From contig NC_081409.1 of assembly GCF_030272615.1 (NCBI RefSeq), positions 612,001,755 through 612,065,754 of the forward strand: a stretch of DNA of 64,000 nt. Reading direction: 5' to 3'. A program made the position numbers and the translations under genes. The first letter of the stretch is position 1, and each line of letters starts with the position of its first letter. Shown here one piece after another: positions 35,454 through 46,162 of this stretch. The notes below the pieces were generated by a model that worked only from the letters and a program-made list of their open reading frames with translations, searched no databases and had not been told where the DNA came from. The DNA comes from Cryptomeria japonica. Its lineage: Eukaryota > Streptophyta > Pinopsida > Cupressales > Cupressaceae.

Positions 35454-37623
35454 TGATAGGGAGTTTGTTAAAAAGTGCTCAATAAGGGTGTTTAAGTCTA
35501 ATGGTTCAATTTGTTTCCAAAAGACTTACTTGTGGCTGTTGTATATGTTTGCAAATCATTCTTGAGGTCTTCATGCTAATCTTCATGCTAAACAACTCAT
35601 GCAACACTTCCCTAGCAAACTCCCCTTTTTAGTGAGCTCATTCCCTTACTCATCCCCTATTGGTTATGCCAAACCATTACATTTCCCCCAACACACTCCT
35701 CTATCGCTTTGGGCATGTTTCTAACTATTCTTTGTTCTCATAAGCACCTCCAATTGGTTTAGGGGACTTAAATGAAGGTTTTGTTCAAAAAGCTTGTTTT
35801 CATTTTCTTGTTTAGGCTTCTTAGTTTCACTTGCTCAAACCAACTCTTTAGGTCTCACAAACCCAAAATGTTGCACAAAGGTGTCATGGAGGTTTCTAAA
35901 ATTTCATTCACTATCTTGGAATATCTTGCAAAGATCTCTCCAAACTGAATGAGTTCAAGGTGGTCGGGTTCTTGGAAAATGCATTTTAACAGTCAAAAAG
36001 GCTTGTAGCCCCTGGAGGGCTAATTGTCACTTTTTTTCTCATTATGTTCAATGATGGCCAAATCCTCCCACAAAATTGTCTTGGATGATAATTTAGAGGT
36101 CTAGGCTCAAGGATTTTTTAGGTCTTAGGCTCCATCAATCAGGTTTAGTGACTGTCCACAAATTTGGGTTTAAAAGTAGGGTTTTGGAGGGTTTTGGAGT
36201 ATAACCACTGTGTTCGCATCCTTGTTCACCAATACAAGTGACTAGGTCTTCATAGAACCTTTTTCATGACTTAAAAATGTGTCCCCTATCTCTTCCAAAC
36301 AAACATTATGCCAAACACTTGGCAACAAACTGGGAAAAGAAGTGAAAATGCCATTGTCACTGTTAAAACATTGCCCTTTACCAGTCAACTGCTGCTACAC
36401 CTTTGGACCTTCATAACAAGGAGTTTGAACTGGAAATATACCTCAATGAGGTCTACAAAACACTACTAAATTTTCCTATTACATAGCCTTCACAGTTACA
36501 AGGCTTGGTTAATGCTCTTGAAGCATTCCTTGAGATATTTGACAATGCAAATCACAAAACAATGAACTTGCTGCCAGTTACAAAAATTGATAAAACTTGC
36601 AAATTAAAAACTTGTCAACTATTGAAGTTGAATCAAGATAACTTGTAACACTTCTCAGACTCCTTTCTTGGCAACCCTAACACTTCAATGCATTTTTATT
36701 ACAAGAATTTGAGTTTTCAAGAAGGATATTAGTCAAGTTCCAAAACTTGTCTAATCTTCACTCAAATTTGTCCTCCAAACATAGTTCTAACTCAAAAGGA
36801 AATATATACACAATTTACATGCATAAATAAACTTGACCCAATCCATTTTGGTGGGAGCCCAAGCCTGGATTAGTCAAGTTGTGGCATTATCCAACCCCAA
36901 ACCCTTGACAGGGAAATGAGCACACAGAATGAAAGAAATTTTATTTCACCAACTTGCAAAAGAAAAAAAAATGCAATAATAACTTGAGGAGCATTTAATA
37001 ATCAAAAGAAACACTTCCCAAAAGGTACAGTATGGACAAGAGTGCTATAGTATGGACTGTTACTCCAAGGAAGAGAAAAACAGTGAAAAAAACCAGAATT
37101 TCATGCTTTTCTATTAGGATTCTTTTGCTAATACAATCACCAACCTTTCTCAAGAAAAAGGGAGGAATTTTATATTTTTTCCAATTGGTTATCAAGCCCC
37201 AGTATGGACATGAGGCTTCCACAACTTCATTTTGCTAGAAAAGTAAAAAAATGACAACTTTGTCAACTTTTACAAGCCCAAATGACAACATTTCTTGCTC
37301 CAAAAGACATTTGTGACAACCCAACCTCATCAACTTATCTAAACACCTTAGACATGATTAAAACCACTTATTAAACATGTTTCAATGCTTTGGAAAGCAT
37401 TTGGAGACCTTTAAAGCAATTTTGCACATTTTTGCCAAAAATTGTCAACTCAAAGCCTGAAAGGCAAAACTTGGCCTCTTGAGCCCAAAATGAGATCAAA
37501 ACCACTAGACAAGACACATAACAACCTAAAACAACATTATAAACCTAACACAAGACATTACAAATAGGAAATCATAAAATACTCAAAAAGGAGAGTTTTA
37601 CTCAACTAGGTGCTCCTGCACCA
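35454..37623 (-). mobile_element. Insertion X1 (2170 bp, LTR-like) in the element 3 protease region
   Basis: It is flanked by a perfect 5-bp duplication GATTG (35449-35453 and 37624-37628). Removing it restores an uninterrupted protease reading order. The termini are TGATAGGG...CTCCTGCACCA, that is, TG...CA. On the minus strand it starts TGGTGCAGGAGCACC, nearly the same as X2 (TGGTGCAGGAGAACC). There are no retroelement domains inside. It reads as a solo LTR or a non-autonomous LTR element. The ORFs at 36995 and 37032 lie within it and have no support. Confidence 0.87.
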
Positions 37624-37628
37624 GATTG

Positions 37629-38940
37629 GTTTTTTGAATATGAAGAATTTAATGGAGGTAAGGTGTACTTGGGTGATGATTCACATTTAGACATTTTTTC
37701 TTGAGGTAAATTTAAAATTAGGTTTTTTTATGGTAGAATAAAAAGGATTAATGGTGTCCTTCATATCCCTGGTTTAAAATGAAATCTTTTATCTATGAGC
37801 AAACTAAAAGATGTGAGTGTGCAGGTAGTCTTTTCTAAAGCAGGATGTAAGATGATTAAGGGTGCTATGGTAATTTCTAGAGATGTCAAGTTTGACACTT
37901 TGTATAAGCTAGATGCATACACTATTGAGTGTAATTTCACTTCTATAAAAAGTAAATCTATGGAAGATTTAAGGGTTTCACCTTCAGTAGATGGAAATGG
38001 TTTTTGGGTACCTAAGGGTGCTCTTTCTTTTGAAGAAAAGTTACCTACAAAGATGACTATGTTATGGAACTAGAGACTTGGCCACATTGGAGAAAAGGGT
38101 CTAAGGACCTTAAAATAAAAACCTTGTTGAAGGTTTAAATGATTGTAATCTTGACTTTGATTTTTGTGAGCATTGCATTTATGGAAAAAAAAACCACATT
38201 TAGTTTTACTCGAGTTCTCATAAAACTTGTGGTGTTTTGGATCTTATTCATTATGATGTGTTTGGTCCTATAAGTGTTCCTTTGATTGGAAAATCCAAAT
38301 ATTATGTTTCATTTATTGATTATTTAGTAGAAGGACATGGGTATATTTTCTAAAGAGTAAATCTAAAGTTTTTAGTCTATTTAAAAAATTTAAAGCAATG
38401 GTTGAGTTGTAGACTGGAAAGAAAAATAAAAGTTTAAGGACTAATAATGGCAGTGAATTTTGCTCTAATAATTTGGATAGATTATGTAAAGACTATGGCA
38501 TTAATAGACATAAGACAACTCTGTATTCTCCATAGCAGAATGGAGTTGCAAAAATAATGAATAGGACACTAATGGAGAAGGCTAGGAGTATGTTGAGTGG
38601 TGCTGGTCTAGAACAAAATTTTTGGGTTGAAGTTGTTGCCACTGCTTACTACCTGATTAACAGGTCTCCTACATCATCTCTTGTTGATAAAACACCTATG
38701 GAAGCATGGTCAAGTCACAAGCCTTCATTGATAAATCTTAGAGTTTTTGGTTGTGAGGCATATGCACATGTGCCAAAGGAGAAGAAGACAAAGTTGGAGA
38801 ACAAGGCTATGAAATTTATCTTCATCGGGTATAGTTATGGTGTGAAAGGATACAAGCTTTGGGACCCTGTTGCACAAAAGGTGATTCATAGTAGAAGTGT
38901 TATTTTTAGAGAAATTAACTCTCCTTTTGTTACATTATAG
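37629..38940 (+). pseudogene. pol: Protease end and integrase of element 3 (decayed)
   Basis: After X1 the protease resumes (YEEFNGGKVYLGDDSHLD) to the 'LLSMSKLKD' motif (about 37790). The integrase has the RLGHIGEKGL zinc-region start (about 38075), a heavily frame-shifted middle (38100-38400), and LRTNNGSEF (about 38437). In the third catalytic position Lys (AAA 38551-38553) replaces the Glu of the usual NGVAER motif. The C-terminal part (38557-38940) is open: ARSMLSGAGLEQNFW, AWSSHKPSLINLRVFG, FIFIGYSYGVKGYKLW. It ends with TAG 38938 where Gln is likely. Confidence 0.88.
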
Positions 38941-40740
38941 CCAAAATAGACTAAAAAGGAAGATGTGATTCAATTCCCTTCTACACCTAAAAGAGTTGAA
39001 TCGAGACCCCTAGATAGGCAAGAAGTTGAGGAGAGCTCATCTAGCTCTGAATCTTCTAAAGAAGAGGAAGAACCTCCAACTCAGCTCATTCCAAGGTTTA
39101 CAAGACATAGACAACCACCTGAAAGGTATTCACCTAATGATTGGAGATGTATTTTTGTTTTGAATACTAATATGGATGAATCAAAATTTGTACAAGAAGC
39201 ATTAGTTTTGAATGATGCATAATCTTGGAAGATTGCTATGGAAGAAGAAATGGCAGCTTTGAAAAAGGAGACATGGGATCTTGTACCATTGCCTGAAGGA
39301 TGGAAGCTCGTTGGTTGAAAATGGGTGTTCAAGAAAAATATTGGTTCAAATGGAAGCATTGAGAAGTATAAAGCAAGGTTGGTTGCAAAAGGCTACTCTC
39401 AAGTTGAGGGTGTTGATTATGGTGAGATATTTTCTGCTATTGCCAAAATGACATCCATTAGATTTTTTCTTTCTATTGCTTCTGCTTATGATTTAGAGGT
39501 TGAGCAAATAGATATGAAAATTGCTTTCCTTCATAGTGATTTGTAGGAGGATATTTATATGACACAGTCGGAGCACTATGTGGTGAAAGGTAAATGTAAT
39601 TTGGTCTATAAATTAAATAAATCCTTGTATGGCCTCAAACAGAGTCCTGGGATGTGGTACCAAATACTTGATACATATGTGTTGAGTTTGGGATTTGAGC
39701 ATTCTAAATCAAATCATTGTGTTTATTATAAAACTAATGGTGATCATTTCCTATACATTGCATTGTATGTTGATGATATGTTATTCATTGGTAAAGGGAA
39801 AGGTATGATTTCTGAACTAAAGTCTCAGCTCGCTGTTCAATTTGAAATGAAAGATCTTGGTGCAACAAAACACATTCTTGGGATGGAAATTAGAAGAGAT
39901 AGAGTGAACAAAAAGCTATGGCTAGGCTAGAGTAAGTATGTGAAAACAGTGTTACAAACGTTCAACATGCAGGATTGTAGACCATTGTGTGTTCCTTTTA
40001 TAGTTGGAACAAAATTATCTACTGCAGATTATCCTACATCCCCATCAGAGATGGAAGACATGAGAAGGGTTCCTTAACAAAGTGTAGTTGGAAGTTTGAT
40101 GTATGCTATGGTCTATACTAGACCAGACATTGCCCAAGCAGTGGGAGTTTTGTCCAGATATATGTCTAATATTGATAGAGTTCATTGGGATGCAGTCAAA
40201 AGAGTCTTTGGATATTTGAAGGGCACCTCAAATTTTTCTTTGTGTTATCATGGTAATTTAGTTAGAGACATGATTTCCCTTGATATTCATGGTTATGTGG
40301 ATTCAGACTGGGTAGGTGATATTGGTAACAAAAGATCCACCAGTGCTTATGTGTTTACTCTATTTGGTGGTGCAATTAGTTGGATGAGTAAGTTGCAGGT
40401 TGTGGTTTCTTTGTCCACTACTGAAGAAAAGTATATGGAAGCTACTCATGCTTGCAAAGAAACCATTAGGCTTAAGAGACTATGTTCAGACATTGGAATA
40501 AAACAAGGAGCCATGACAGTTTATTGTGACAATCAAATTGTGATCTTCCTAGCTAAGAACCCAACATTATATGCCTAGACCAAGCACATTGATGTTTAGT
40601 ATCATTTTGTCAAAGATATGGTCGAAGATGGTAGGGTGAAGCTGGTTAAGGTAGAAAATTTGATGAATGTTACAAATTCTTTAACTATGGCTGTGAGCAC
40701 AAAGAAGTCTAGATGGTGTTCGGAGTCTATGGGCATCATG
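38941..40740 (+). pseudogene. pol: RT and RNase H of element 3 pol (decayed)
   Basis: A Ser/Glu-rich linker (38965-39120) leads into [20 protein letters not shown] (about 39367), VEQIDMKIAFLHSDL, LYGLKQSPGMWYQ, and YVDD at 39766-39777. Premature stops include TAG 38947, TAA 39222, TAG 39928 (an expected Gln in the L-S-Q-S-KY motif) and TAG 40597 (HIDV-stop-YHF). RNase H covers about 40080-40740 (VYTRPDIAQAVGVLSRYM, YVDSDWVGDIGNKRSTSA, TKHIDV). The catalytic Asp pair of RT is intact. Confidence 0.9.
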
Positions 40741-40810
40741 GCCCCTAGCAATTGATTTATTGTGTTGATACTCCCTTTGCTCTTACAAGGTGTTCGACAA
40801 GTGGGAGATT

Positions 40811-41700
40811 TGTTGGGGAAATGGTGTCTCAACCTTGCATTTACATGAGGTTACTATTTATAGTAAGTTTCTATTTGAGTATGAAATGGTGTGAAATTCT
40901 CCCTGAAGCTTTTGGTTGGCTAGATAAGCATTTCGATAAAGTTGCATCGCAAGATCACAACTAGTTTTGAAGATATTAAATTTTTCATTTGGGAGGGGTC
41001 CAATGAAAGGTTAAATTTAATTTTGAGAAATTTAGAGTTCTCTAAATACTTTTAAAATTGGGTTTAAATGGTGTAGAGGCTTATGAGGAAATAGAGAACT
41101 TCGCGAGATTTCTGGCTCTTCAGATGATTTGTCAATCAGACACACAGTTCACAAGTTATGGCCTCCAAAAGTTTGTACTCATGAAATAGGAAATATAATT
41201 TGTATCGGACACATAAATGAGTTGTAAAAGGGAGGGACACATGTTGATGTGTGTTGTAGCATTTCATAAGGCATCTAGAAGGGAGATAAGGTCGGCTACA
41301 CCTTATTGGGTGGTTTTAGCCCATGTTTTGTAATACCATTTGACGGTTTTTTGTATTGCATCTCCTATATATGAGGTGCATGAGATAGAGGTTTTGTGTA
41401 AGAGTCTTATGGCTATTGAGTTACCTCTGAATCTCTGATTAGTGGTACTCCTCTGAAGAGATTTCTCTGTAAGTATATTATAATTTGTTTTGATTGCTGA
41501 ATAATATATTGGGCGGCTTTTGGAGTGTGGGGTTTTTCTCTTGAAAGGGTTTTCCCCACGTAAATCATTATGTTATGGTTTGAATTTTATTATATCTATT
41601 TCTAGTTTCTATAACTATTATAATGATCTATAAAAAAATTTGAATTACCCTCCACTCAAGGTTAGTGTAGGAAGTTGTTCCACTCCTTAACTTCCTTACA
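40811..41700 (+). repeat. 3' LTR of element 3 (890 bp, complete)
   Basis: It begins TGTTGGGGAAATGG right after a weak purine-rich tract (aagtgggagatt, 40799-40810) and ends CTTAACTTCCTTACA. It shows that the 5' LTR has lost 27 bp. Confidence 0.92.
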
Positions 41701-43020
41701 CTATCCTTTGTGTGCATTATACTATTTGCCAAGTGTGTTGAACTGTTGTGTAAATGTACTATAGTTTTTGAATATATGCGCTAAAGTTTATATTGTATGC
41801 ACTATATTGGTTTTCATATGCATTGGATCATTTGGTAAATGTGTTCTTTCATTTTATAAATATGTTGGACTACTCTACTCTCTATTTTGTGGTCTTTTTG
41901 CCTTCTAAGTTGATTTTTCTGAGTTGCATTTTGTACCAAAGGTTGTTTTCACATCCTTGTGATTTCTTGAGATGGATTATTTGATCTAGAATAGATATTT
42001 GAGTATTTTTATGACTCTAGCAAGATGGATTTGCCTTGTTGTGGAGAAATTTATTACTTATGGTTGAGCAAGAGGAATCATGTCTTGCTCATGATTATGG
42101 ATTATTTATGAGGCTATTAATTATATTATGTGATTAGCATTATGACATTTTGGTTATTGATTTAGATTTGAATACTTATATGTGGATGTTATTATGCGGA
42201 TTTGAATGAACTTCCTTGTTGTTGTATTGTTGTTACCTTAAGGTTGTGGAGCATGGTTAGGGGGAGTGGGATTTCATGTGGTGGTCGGGGTCGAGAGATA
42301 GGCTGCCAAGAGGCTTCTTGTAAGGATGCTTGGAGTCTAGACCACCAGGAACACATTGGAAGTTATCTTGTTTAAATAAGTGATAACTTTAATAATTAAT
42401 TAGTTGGGTTGGGTAATTATGATTCATCTAAACAAGATAATAAATTGGTTTTTGTGCCCCACATCATAGCCCTTGATTGGAGACTCGGGATGAGGTTGGG
42501 AAGGCTGTGGATATGATAAACCAAACTCCCTTGATTCTCTTATAGGTTGAGAGAGTTTTGCATGACTATCAGGAGTAACAGGTGGATATCCTGTATTTCT
42601 TCCTTATAGGTGAGGATAGCATGTGATGGCATTCTTCCCTACATGTGTCCTTGTTCCTAATGCCATGTTTTATTGGATAGTCTCTAGGCATTTTATGCTT
42701 TTGAGTTAGCCTTGTTTTTTCTATTGGATTATTGTTCATGTGGTTACTTTTTACTTGTGGCTATTGTTATGTTCATGTCCTTTGTTTGTATCCTAAGTCT
42801 AGAGTCTATGTGAGACCTCATGTCACTCTTCATAGAACAGGGGGTTTATCCTTATGGTTTCACTTGTGGTCAGGTGGTGTGATGTCTTCTTTCATTGGTA
42901 TATTCTTCATTGGATGTCTGTGTGTGTGGATGTGGACATTCTATCTCTTTAATTCAGTTCGTAGAGTAGATGTTATGTACTCTTGTATTGGTTGGAAGAC
43001 ATTATTGTAAAATGCATCAT
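41701..43020 (+). mobile_element. Long LTR-like copy B, second segment (plus strand)
   Basis: It continues the B sequence after element 3; its reverse complement matches A at 2843-3770 across several hundred bases. It extends beyond the A match (42625-43000) before element 4 begins. The exact right boundary is uncertain by about 30 bp. ORFs at 41793 and 42732 have no recognisable domain. Confidence 0.65.
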
Positions 43021-43238
43021 GAGATGTATATATTTTTAGATTGGAATAATGTATGAAATGAAATACAAGAGAAAGAAAATTATAAACAAATCTAAGTATA
43101 TTGATTGAAGTAATGTTACCAAAGTAGAGAGCAACTTGAGAGCAATCACCCAAAAATTGAAGAAGAGACAAAAGAGATTTTGAAAGGGGCAAAGCAAAGA
43201 AAAACCCCTTATGTATTATGAATGAAGGAAAATCCTAA

Positions 43239-43308
<70 letters not shown>

Positions 43309-43607
43309 CTCATTACAATGATATCATAAAGTGAAGATTGAGAGGAGAAGCATCTCTTAAATAGAGATGAGGAGGAGATACAAAGTAACTCCCAAATCTA
43401 TGAATGTCACCATTCATAATATGTGTGTGCAATGTGTCAACAGCCTCTTAAGGAGGATAAACTGATATTCCTTAATAAAGGAAAATAAAAGAAAATACTT
43501 GTCCTCACACATGAACTAGAGGACAATTTACATGTAGGGATTCCAAAGGAATATCCTAAATTAAATACAAATAAACCTAAGCCAAGTAAAGATTAAATAT
43601 TCTAACA
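43020..43607 (-). repeat. 3' LTR of element 4 (approximate left end)
   Basis: On the minus strand it begins TGTTAGAATATTTAATC at 43607, directly after a polypurine tract (AAGGGGGGG, 43608-43616 on the plus strand as ccccccctt). It carries a (GA)32 microsatellite. The outer end near 43010-43030 is estimated from where B-like sequence stops. Confidence 0.7.
43243..43306. repeat. (GA)32 microsatellite
   Basis: 64 bp of uninterrupted GA repeat inside the element 4 LTR. Confidence 0.97.
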
Positions 43608-43649
43608 CCCCCCCTTAAGCTTTACTTGGGGAGTTTACATCAAACCCTT

Positions 43650-45025
43650 CAATGGGTTGCAATCCAAGATTTTTACAATGAAATTGGAACTTTTACTCAC
43701 AAAGTGGCTTTGTTAGAATATCTGCAACTTGATCTTCTCTCTTGCAATATAGACGTGAAACTTGCTTGTCTTCAATTTTTCTCTAATAAAGTAGTGTTGG
43801 AGAGCAATATGTTTGGTCCTTAAATGGAAGATAGGATTCTTAGACAAGGCAATGGTACTTTGATTGTCACAATACAAAGGTGTTGGATCTTGTTGAGGTA
43901 TCCCCAAATCTTCAAGCAATCTTCTAAGTCATAAGGCTTCTTTAGAGGCATTAGTGAATCCTTTATATTCATCTTTGGTGGAACCAAGTGAAGTAGATTG
44001 TTGTTTCTTACTATTCCAAGAAATGGCACCTGAACCAACAAAGAAACAATATCCACAAGTAGATTTCCCATCATTGGGATCTACCCCCAGGATCTGAATC
44101 AGTAAATCCTTTTAAAGTAAAATCACTATTTTCATCATAAAATAAACCAACATTAAGAGTTCCTTTAATATGTCTCAAAATTATTTTTCCAACTTTAAAG
44201 TGAGTTTGTTGAGGTTTAGACATAAATCTAGAAACTAAACCCACACTATAAGCAATATCTGATCTAGTAAGAGTTAAATAATTTAAACTTCCAACTAGTT
44301 GTCTATACAAAGTAGCATCAACTAAAGGAGTATTCATATCAAGCATTAACTTTGTGCCTAATTCACATAGAGTAGAAACATGATTAGCATCATTCATTTT
44401 AAACTTGTCTAAAAGATCTTGAACATATCTACTTTGAGATAGAAAAATACCATTACTTGTTCGCCAAATTTGAATTCCCAAAAAACAATGTGTCCTAAAT
44501 CAATCATTTGAAACTTTTGATTGAGTTGAAACTTAATTTCAAAAATCAAATTATTGGAACTTGAAGTTAGAAATAAATCATCTACATATAAAATAATAAT
44601 CACAATGTCATCTTCACTATGTTTAATATATAAATTTGGATCAATTTTGCTCGTAATGAAACCTTGAGAAATAAATAATTCATTTATCTTAGAATACCCT
44701 TCCCTAGGAGATTGTGTCAAACCATAAATTGATTTCTTTAATTTGAAAACTGAATGTTTATTACCTTCCTTAACAAAACTAGGAGGTTTAGACATATAAA
44801 TTTCCTCATGTAAATCACCATTTAGAAAATCACTTTTAACATCCATTTGATGAATACAAACATTCATATTAGAAGCTAAAGCAAGAACAAGTTTAATAGT
44901 AGGCATTTTAGCAACGACCCAAACGTTTCATTATAATCTAAGACTTCAATTTGAGAAAAAACTCTAGCAACTAATATAGCTTTAAACTTAGTAACTTCAT
45001 TATTTGCCTTCAATTTAGTTTAATA
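43650..45025 (-). pseudogene. pol: RT and RNase H of element 4 (minus strand, decayed)
   Basis: The RT starts near 45020 with a TKLKANNEVTKFKA-like stretch (frame-shifted), then HQMDVKSDFLNGDLHEE, KSIYGLTQSPREGYS and YVDD at 44577-44588. RNase H-like sequence follows: SLNYLTLTRSDIAYSVG, FTDSDPGG (Pro where Trp or Ala is usual) and YCDNQSTIALSKNPIFH. Frames change at about 44440 and 44080. Upstream pol (integrase) is found at 61522-63047 on the same strand, so this is one element split by the LINE. Confidence 0.88.
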
Positions 45026-45355
45026 TCTTGTTCAATATAAATTAGATATTCCCTGCATTTTGTGTGAACTTAGGCTTTGGCTCGAAGCACTTGATCATCA
45101 AGGCTCTGCAAAACAGGTTTCTAAGACGTATTTGTGGCGGATCAAGTGAAGTAAGGGCATTGTGATAGTGCAGAGCTGGAAGGATTCATCTGCTGCTTTT
45201 GGTGGAGGGAATCTAGGGTTTTGCAGGTCCAATCCCCTTCCTCTAAGGAATGTTTTGGGTAGTAAAAGATTGTGAATGCCTCTAATAATGCCTTCTTGAG
45301 TTCTATAAATTAGATATTCCCTATGTTTTACTTAGTCATGCAAAATCATATAATC

Positions 45356-46162
45356 ATGGATATGGCCGATAGAAGGCAATTGGGTTCATGGGTGGATGTG
45401 GGCTGGGAAGACCTACCTCATGTTCTACAGTGGGTCTACACGAATGGAAGATGGAAGGACATGGTGATATAGGTAAACCGAAGTGGAAATAACAAGGTTT
45501 TTCAGCCAGTTTCAAAATACTTTCAAGGCTTCTTTCAGAACAGATGCAGTGTCGCATGGAGGCAAAATAACAATGGAAGGAGATTCACTCGAGGGATTTT
45601 TAATAATGGTGTGAATCAAGGGAATTCTAAGAAGAAATTGAAGGGATTTTCGAGGAAATGGTCTTTGGATCTGGGCAATCAGCGAACATTTGCTAGGGTT
45701 GTTGGCTTGGTAAATAAGGAGACTGCGGCTAGGGTTTCTGTTTCTTTGTAGCAAGTGGGAAATAAGGTAAATGTGAACCTTAAGGAAGCTAGTCTGGAAA
45801 AGGTAAGTAAGATACCTACTGATCCTATTTTGTCAATGGTTTCTTCATCACAAGTTTGGGCTCCTATCCCTTGTATCGATCTTCTGGGTTCCTATGTCAA
45901 TAATAAAGTGAATTGTTTGCATACGAATACTATTTCCAGGGAAATTTTAGGTGATCAAATTAGTTTTTAAAGCTTTATCATAAATTGCAGAAAAGATGGG
46001 GGGATATGCATTATTTTCAATTATTGTCTGTGAATGCTTTTATTATTGTCTTTGATTCTCCTTCTTTCAGAGATGAGGTATTAAGAACTTCGCATCATTG
46101 GTTTGGAAAACATTTAATTTCAATTGCGGCTTGGAAACCTTTTTTTGTTCCCGCTTGGTCTA
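45356..46162 (+). pseudogene. LINE ORF1, N-terminal part (decayed)
   Basis: ATG 45356 opens a basic, Gly/Asn/Arg-rich segment with TAG stops (near 45469 and 45749), then a frame change near 45970. At 45985-46160 the sequence SFRDEVLRTSHHWFGKHLISIAAWKPFF is the start of the DUF4283-like nucleic-acid binding domain typical of plant L1 ORF1. It is cut at 46162 by LTR E and resumes at 50495. A 19-bp direct repeat (45036-45054 and 45304-45322) lies in its 5' UTR. ORF1 protein would bind the LINE RNA. Confidence 0.78.

Larger units (their letters stand above)
33590..41700 (+). mobile_element. Element 3: Tnt1-like Ty1/copia retrotransposon (plus strand), 5' end displaced
   Basis: The 5' LTR (33590-34443) lacks its first 27 bp because element 2 inserted there. 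A primer site follows, then gag, protease (split by X1), integrase, RT and RNase H, and a complete 3' LTR (40811-41700). The RT signature (YVDDMLFIGK ... MKDLGATKHILGMEIRRDR) is like the Tnt1/Tork type. The right flank at 41701 is copy B sequence. The left junction with B was lost along with the left end of element 2, so the target duplication cannot be shown. Confidence 0.88.
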
